Below, piece after piece: positions 58,731 through 64,000 of a stretch of DNA of 64,000 nt (the stretch's first letter is position 1; each line of letters begins with the position of its first letter). The position numbers and the translations under genes are program-made. The DNA is taken from assembly GCA_025331445.1 (NCBI GenBank), contig JAIWNE010000008.1, positions 320,001-384,000 of the forward strand, read 5' to 3'. The notes beneath the pieces are model-generated. The model did no database searches. It was not told the DNA's origin and worked only from the letters and a program-made list of their open reading frames with translations. Source of the stretch: Blakeslea trispora (Eukaryota > Mucoromycota > Mucoromycetes > Mucorales > Choanephoraceae).

Positions 58731-61143
58731 CTGACAAGAGCAAGGAAAGAGAAAAGGGATTCTCCTTATTTTCAAGAACATTCTCTTTTTATAGTATTTT
58801 CTGTGTACCACATGCTACAGTCACATTTTGTTAGTCAACATTACCTCTCATCACTCATTTCTTTCTTGATTTGTTGCTATACCATTTAAACTTTATTTTC
58901 TTTTTTTGTACATTTAAACCTAAATTTAGCAAGATGGGAGATTTTTTTGTACTTTGTCTGTGATACTGTTTAGATATAAAGTCAATTAAGCTTATCTTTT
59001 CTTTTTTTTATTGAAGAAAGGCCTTTTTGTATTGAACAATATTTGATGCAGTTCATCATGAAAATGTCTTGTTCCCCCCCCTTTTTTTGGTATGAAAGAA
59101 AGGATGCAATGACTCATATTTCTCACCCCAGGTAACTTAAAGGCGCAGTCAATAAAGAAAGCTTTAAGGTTTATCGTTTATCTATTGTATCCGATTCGAA
59201 CTGCTATTGTCATAATCACTTTGTACACCGTAGAGTGATTTTCCTTTGCATTTTCGGGTTGGAACGAAAAGGGGAAAAAAAAACGAAATACTCTCATTGT
59301 GTTCTTTTTTTTTCTCTTTACTGTTTCTAACCAGAACATGTGAATCATGTGCATATTCATTCTCGAATAATTGTCTATTGGATAAAGAAGGAGGGGGGGA
59401 ACAGTGATGGTACAACATAAACGGTCCCGAGAAGCTGACTTATCTGCCGATTCGGTAAAGGTACAATTTAGTTGTTTAAGGTCACCAAAGCAGAAAGATA
59501 AACAGTATAAATTGATAGCTAAGTAACAGACGATAGTATCTCTTTAACCATTATAAATCTATCCTCAAAAGAGCAGATGTAGTTTTCAATCAGAAAATAC
59601 CATAAACAAAAATCAATCTAGACTACAGATATAGTCAACAAGAGACAGATAAACTTGACTGTTTAAACTGTAAAAATCATTTGGATTCTAACGTTATGCA
59701 ATTGTTTCTTTTTATCAAAAGACTTTTACTTTAACTACTCGTTGGTATGTATTTACTTTTTTTTTTTGATTGTGCAGAACGATTTGTTTCTCAGATAGCT
59801 TTTGGCTAAAATAGCTCTAACTTGGTATGAAATGAGCAACAATAACAAGAGACCAGATTATGTAACCTCGTATAAGGAAACTGGAAACAATAGAATCACA
59901 TACAAAGGTCTAATAGATAATTGTACCGTCTTTTAATAAAAAAAAATAAAAAGAAGTTATTGTATAGCAAAACGTAGGGAAGACGAGATTGTTTGAGTGA
60001 ATTTTCAACTTGCTATGTTCTTACTAGGACCTATAATGACCTTCAATTCAACGAACTTGAACTATGTACATTTGCATTTACTCACAGAGATTACAAGCAT
60101 AACTCTGCCATGGAAGACTGGTTTCTCAAATTGAACAAGTCATCATCATAGTCTGGAGACGGGTTTCTTTTTTTTTCGTTATACGTCAATCTGAATAGAC
60201 CAAACAGACATCAAGCAAGTCATTTCAAAAAGTGTTTATATCTGTCCTACTCTATAAAGCAATAAACATCGAATGATCCTTCTTTGGAAAGGTGATTTAG
60301 CCCTTGAAATCAATAGTTGCCTTTATGTGTGTACCATTAAGAAACAATTCATCTATAGAAATTAGATATCAAAGCTACAGAAATAGACAAAATGCTATTA
60401 AAGAGTAAACAGAAAGATTGACTCATATGAATAGTAACAGTAAAATGCGTAAAACGAAAACTTGTATGTGTTAGTATCATCTGCTTGATAAACAGTTGTT
60501 TCAGACTGCATGTCAGACTATTTCAATAGAATATGATTGTGTTTGAAAAGAAAAAAAAAACGGATGCCTTTAAAGACGATCGTGATATTAGATTCATTCA
60601 AATTAGGCTTCTCCAATGTAAACTCTTAATTTAAGGTGGTGCGCTTTTATTTTGCTATTATTAACTGGTACACTAAAGTTACAAATCCTCTATAGCTTTG
60701 ATAGGCTCTCTAGTTCAGTGACAAAATGTATGCATCTGTAGAAAACCTTCTGCCTTCCATTTGTTATCTCTTTTAAAACTAATATCTGTATAGGCGGGAA
60801 GAGATAAATGATCTTTTGGCTGACTATCTTGTTTTGCCAAACACTTTTAAGCCTCAAATTGACTAGTAGGCAATCGTTTCTTTCTACATCACTTGGGCTA
60901 TTTTCATATTATGACTTTAATTAGTTCCTGCTATTTTTTCTATTTTTAAAATACAAGCAAATCTGTACTGTATTAATAACAACAGCAATAAAGACAGGTT
61001 GCATAAAACGAGAGAGAAAAAAAACTTATGGTTCATTGTACAACCTATTTTTGATATATAAATATTATAATCGCTTCACTATCTTTTTTTTTCTTTGTTT
61101 TTTTATACATTTCATCACATTCTCTTTATATATATATATACAA
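58731..61143. other. Divergent intergenic region
   Basis: 2.4 kb between the MFS gene and a plus-strand secreted protein gene. AT-rich with poly(T) and poly(A) runs. Overlapping frames near 59180-59418 are low-complexity Phe/Lys shadows. No gene was recognised. Confidence 0.5.
61126..61140 (+). promoter_or_regulatory. TATATA tract directly before small secreted protein ATG
   Basis: A (TA)7-like run ends 3 bp before the ATG at 61144. It may be a TATA element for internal initiation or simply leader sequence; its closeness to the ATG makes the latter likely unless the leader is very short. Confidence 0.25.
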
Positions 61144-61428
61144 ATGACTTTGATCTATGCTATTCTCTTTTTACTTTCTTGTGCTCTAATTCAAGCCCAA
61201 TGGTATAACTGTACGGTTGAGCAAAGCTCTTTTTGTGGTCAATTTCTAGCTTCAGGTGGTATTCAGTGTCAGAGAAATAACCAAACTATATGCTATCATG
61301 AAGACATGTCAGCGAATGACAAAGAGTATTGCTTTACCAATGCAACATACAACTGTCGAACTTTCATCTCCAGATATGGTTACCTATGCGACTCTAATAA
61401 TTGCCTCAACTCAAATAACATTATATAA
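61144..61428 (+). CDS. Small secreted cysteine-rich protein
   Basis: A single exon encodes 94 residues. The ATG at 61144 gives a textbook signal peptide (MTLIYAILFLLSCALIQAQ, cleavage likely after AQA or QAQ). The upstream in-frame codons are Phe/Ile-rich 5' leader. The mature ~75 residues hold eight cysteines (in YNC, SFC, IQC, TIC, EYC, YNC, YLC, NNC), an even number compatible with four disulfides, and three N-glycosylation sequons (NCT, NQT, NAT). No family is recognised; size, secretion and cysteine content resemble fungal small secreted proteins. No splice signals are needed. Confidence 0.72.
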   Translation: MTLIYAILFLLSCALIQAQWYNCTVEQSSFCGQFLASGGIQCQRNNQTICYHEDMSANDKEYCFTNATYNCRTFISRYGYLCDSNNCLNSNNII

Positions 61429-62040
61429 TAAAAAAACATATTTTTATAAAGTACATGTTGTCTTGTTTTGTTTTACGTGCATCAGTCTGTCAGATAGAGT
61501 TGAATCAGTTGTAGCCAATCATGTTATGGCTTAAAGAGAAGACTAAGCATTTATATAGGCCACAAGTGATGAAGCAGAATGAACATGGAATGGTTTCTTT
61601 ATAAGCTAGTGAGCTACTTTAGTAGAGGTGACTTGGCTTCATACGAATTCATGATTGTCTAAACTAAAGAAGATATTCAAAGTACAATTTTTCTTATCCA
61701 ATAAAAATGATGAGACATCTGTTCTGTGTAATCAAAGTGTTTATTTTGGATACTAGAAGGTTAATCAGATAATACACCTGTTGCAAAGAATGGTTCTCCT
61801 TTTTTTTTCACTTTTGTTCAAGAAAACCAAAATAAGTCAACTATTTCTACGCATCTATTATCATAACACCTTAGGATAAGTTACAGTCTATTGCCATATA
61901 GGCTTTATGTTTATGTATGACATAACGTACACTTGTGAGACGTCAAATGTGGCGAAAATAAAAAAAAAATAAAAAATTGGACCCTGTTTTTATTACCAAC
62001 ACGATTAGGGTAAAAAAAAAAGGACCCTGATAATGTTTAT
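61429..62040. other. Shared 3' spacer
   Basis: About 610 bp between the convergent secreted-protein and UTP25 genes. AT-rich; no gene recognised. Poly(A) runs at 61960-61975 and 62015-62022 lie downstream of UTP25. Confidence 0.5.
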
Positions 62041-64000
62041 TTAAGAAAACATAAAAATATTCTTTTGTGCGGTACACATCTTTTTTGCTCTTTCAGTACC
62101 CACAATACGCTCTAACTTCAAAAAGTCATATTTGGTAAATAAAGCAGTGCATGAAAAAGTAGCTTCTTCAGCTGCACTAGCTTCATTGAATTTGAGACCC
62201 AAGAAATTGACAATCTCGGTATAGTATAAGGGATCTTCAGGAAGGCCATAAAAGACGATATGAAAAGCACCACGAATGTTATATCTAACACATCCCTTGT
62301 TGAGTTTTCTCAAAGAATAAAATTGTGGAGCATGCTTACCTTCTGAAGAAATGAAGTCTTTCTGTATATAATAGGAAATCTGTTCTGCCATGAAAGAATT
62401 GTGCTCTTGCTCGAGTGATAGCAGAGCCTGATGCATATCTTGATGATAGTGTGAAGAAGGATAAGTACATTCCTATTTGCCCGATATAACAAATTCAACT
62501 TACTCTGAACAGGCTTCATAAGAATATTTGTTATCTTCGAAATAGTTTCTTACTCGGACAAAGTCAAAATAAGAAGGGATGAAAACAAGGGTATGGGATT
62601 GCATAATGGCTGATTTACGTAATGTTGGTAATGTCTATTTACAGAAAACGAGTTAAACTGTATTCGTTCTAAAAATAATCTCTTACCTTTTCGATAAAGT
62701 ATTTGTATCTGACTTCATTCACCGATTTTAAGGTAGACACATCAATACGAGTAAATCCCTAAATCATCTTGTTTAAGACAAATGCAACTTTTGACAAAAA
62801 AAAAAGAAAATATTACCTGCTGCACTTGAGGAATGACATCAACAATACTGCCTTCTTCAAAAGTTTGTTTGATCTTTAATTTACCAGAAACATTCTTTAA
62901 ATGTTTGGTAAACAAAGCATTGAATTCTGGTGTCATAAAGTCAGCAAAGACAAGTGTTTGTCTAAGGTATTTGGCTCTAAAAACAACCATTTTCTTTTAA
63001 CAAACAGTCAGAGAAACAAATGAATTTACTTACTTTCCATCCAAGTACCAACTCTTGATTCTTGAGATATCACATCCATGGCTATCAGTAGGAATCATGT
63101 TCATATGTTGGAAAATATGATCCACGTGTTCCCAGTTCTGCATCAAAAAGTGATTTGTTTGATCCAAAATAACCAGTTCAATCGAAGACAAAAAGTCAAA
63201 GTCTCGCTTTTTATCACTATAGCAAAGCATTCATTTTCTTGTTTTCCAACTCAATCATAACAACCACACTTACCCTTCACTACCGATCAACGTACGTAAA
63301 CCTAAGGGAGAGGCGATGATCATGTCAGCATCATAAAAGTTGCAATAAAACTTCATTGATTTCTTGGAAAACTTGACACTCAAGCGAAAGTGATCATCAA
63401 TGTTGCCCTGGAAGTTTTGCAAAAAGTCGGCGGGCTTGCTAGTATCAATAGCTTCATCTTCGCGCAAGTTGAATTGTTCATAAAATCGGTTCTTATTTTC
63501 TTGCTGTTCAGTTCCGGACAATTTAATCAACGTGTCTACAACATCGACTACAGTGTTTCTAAAGGGCAAGAGAAGAAGTACTTTGGCACGAGTAAAGCCT
63601 TGGTCTCTCATTTCACTGAAACAAAAAAAAAAGTTCAGTATATTCTCTCTATCGCCAACTTTAGTGAAACTCACCCTAAATCTTTGCCTTCCTTCTGGGC
63701 TTTACTGAGCTTGGCGTTGTTCTTGAGAACACGATCTCTTGTTCTAAAGAAAGACGTGTTGAGTCCCTTGTCTTGCCAGTTGATAACAATGAACTTACTT
63801 TGTAATGTGATTGACAGCATGAAGAAGATAAGCATTTCGGATTTCCTTTGCATTACTCAGATTGCGGTTACAATACATAACATCACGGTAGTTGTTCATT
63901 TGATGAAATAAGCGGTTTTGTAATGGTGTAAATACAACGTTTTCTATTCAACCAGTCAGCATATTCTTTCTCGTATCATAATTACAGAAACACACATACT
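62041..64000 (-). CDS. UTP25: U3 snoRNP-associated protein UTP25, C-terminal part
   Basis: SSU-processome component required for 18S rRNA maturation in the nucleolus (animal DEF family, helicase-like fold). Visible exons: 63943-63799, 63743-63675, 63615-63274, 63216-63034, 62976-62817, 62758-62687, 62634-62504, 62438-62340, 62284-62041, about 481 residues; a further intron (63944-63999) leads off the right edge. Conserved blocks are '[20 protein letters not shown]', '[20 protein letters not shown]', '[20 protein letters not shown]', '[20 protein letters not shown]', '[20 protein letters not shown]', '[20 protein letters not shown]' and '[17 protein letters not shown]'. The first exons lie outside the window. 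Confidence 0.92.

Noticed and set aside
62310..62519. UTP25 exon continuing from the 131-residue frame's own methionine
   Set aside because: That frame's N-terminal part is intron and wrong phase; splicing at 62438 and 62340 recovers the conserved block [20 protein letters not shown].

Overview
The window is a stretch of a small-intron, AT-rich fungal nuclear genome. Gene content points to a fungus: PHO80-type cyclin, recyclin-1 with a CaaX tail, Yhm2-type carrier, septin, fungal class-I DAHP synthase. The combination of a DIS3L1-like nuclease, an apparent U12-type AT-AC intron and long poly(T)-rich spacers suggests an early-diverging lineage, most likely Mucoromycota/Mucorales. That placement is inference. 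Splice models were assembled by hand from GT-AG boundaries, reading phase and family homology, and nearly all close exactly in frame.

Layout, left to right. 0-6 kb: N-terminus of a probable HIS4 (-), V-ATPase proteolipid c (+) and an AVT-type amino acid transporter (-). 6-14 kb: OHCU decarboxylase (+, uric acid breakdown) and a septin (-) between long spacers. 13.8-21.5 kb: four minus-strand neighbours end with a PHO80-like cyclin, leucyl aminopeptidase and FGAM synthase (purine synthesis). 23-30 kb: mitochondrial ribosomal protein bL9m, a myristoylatable LRR protein, an unknown coiled-coil protein and a Yhm2 carrier, all (+). 30.6-34 kb: recyclin-1 (-, 14 exons). 35-38 kb: DAHP synthase and a UPF0303 protein (+).

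38-44.6 kb is the one accessory-looking region. It holds a doubtful small gene, a 14-bp-period minisatellite, two perfect 19-bp-stem hairpins, a ~0.97 kb element with 18-bp perfect terminal inverted repeats carrying Pol III box-like motifs, and a gene of unknown function.

44.6-64 kb returns to housekeeping genes: SAC1 phosphoinositide phosphatase (+), PRP19 (-), the 19-exon DIS3L1-like exoribonuclease (+), a low-complexity protein (-), a ZIFL-type MFS transporter (-), a small secreted cysteine-rich protein (+) and UTP25 (-, cut by the right edge).

There are no operons. Related functions include purine metabolism (FGAM synthase, OHCU decarboxylase), membrane traffic and phosphoinositides (recyclin, SAC1, V-ATPase), and RNA biology (PRP19, DIS3L, UTP25). 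Several pairs are tail-to-tail; the tightest, DIS3L and its minus-strand neighbour, have stop codons only 3 bp apart inside a shared palindromic poly(A) signal.
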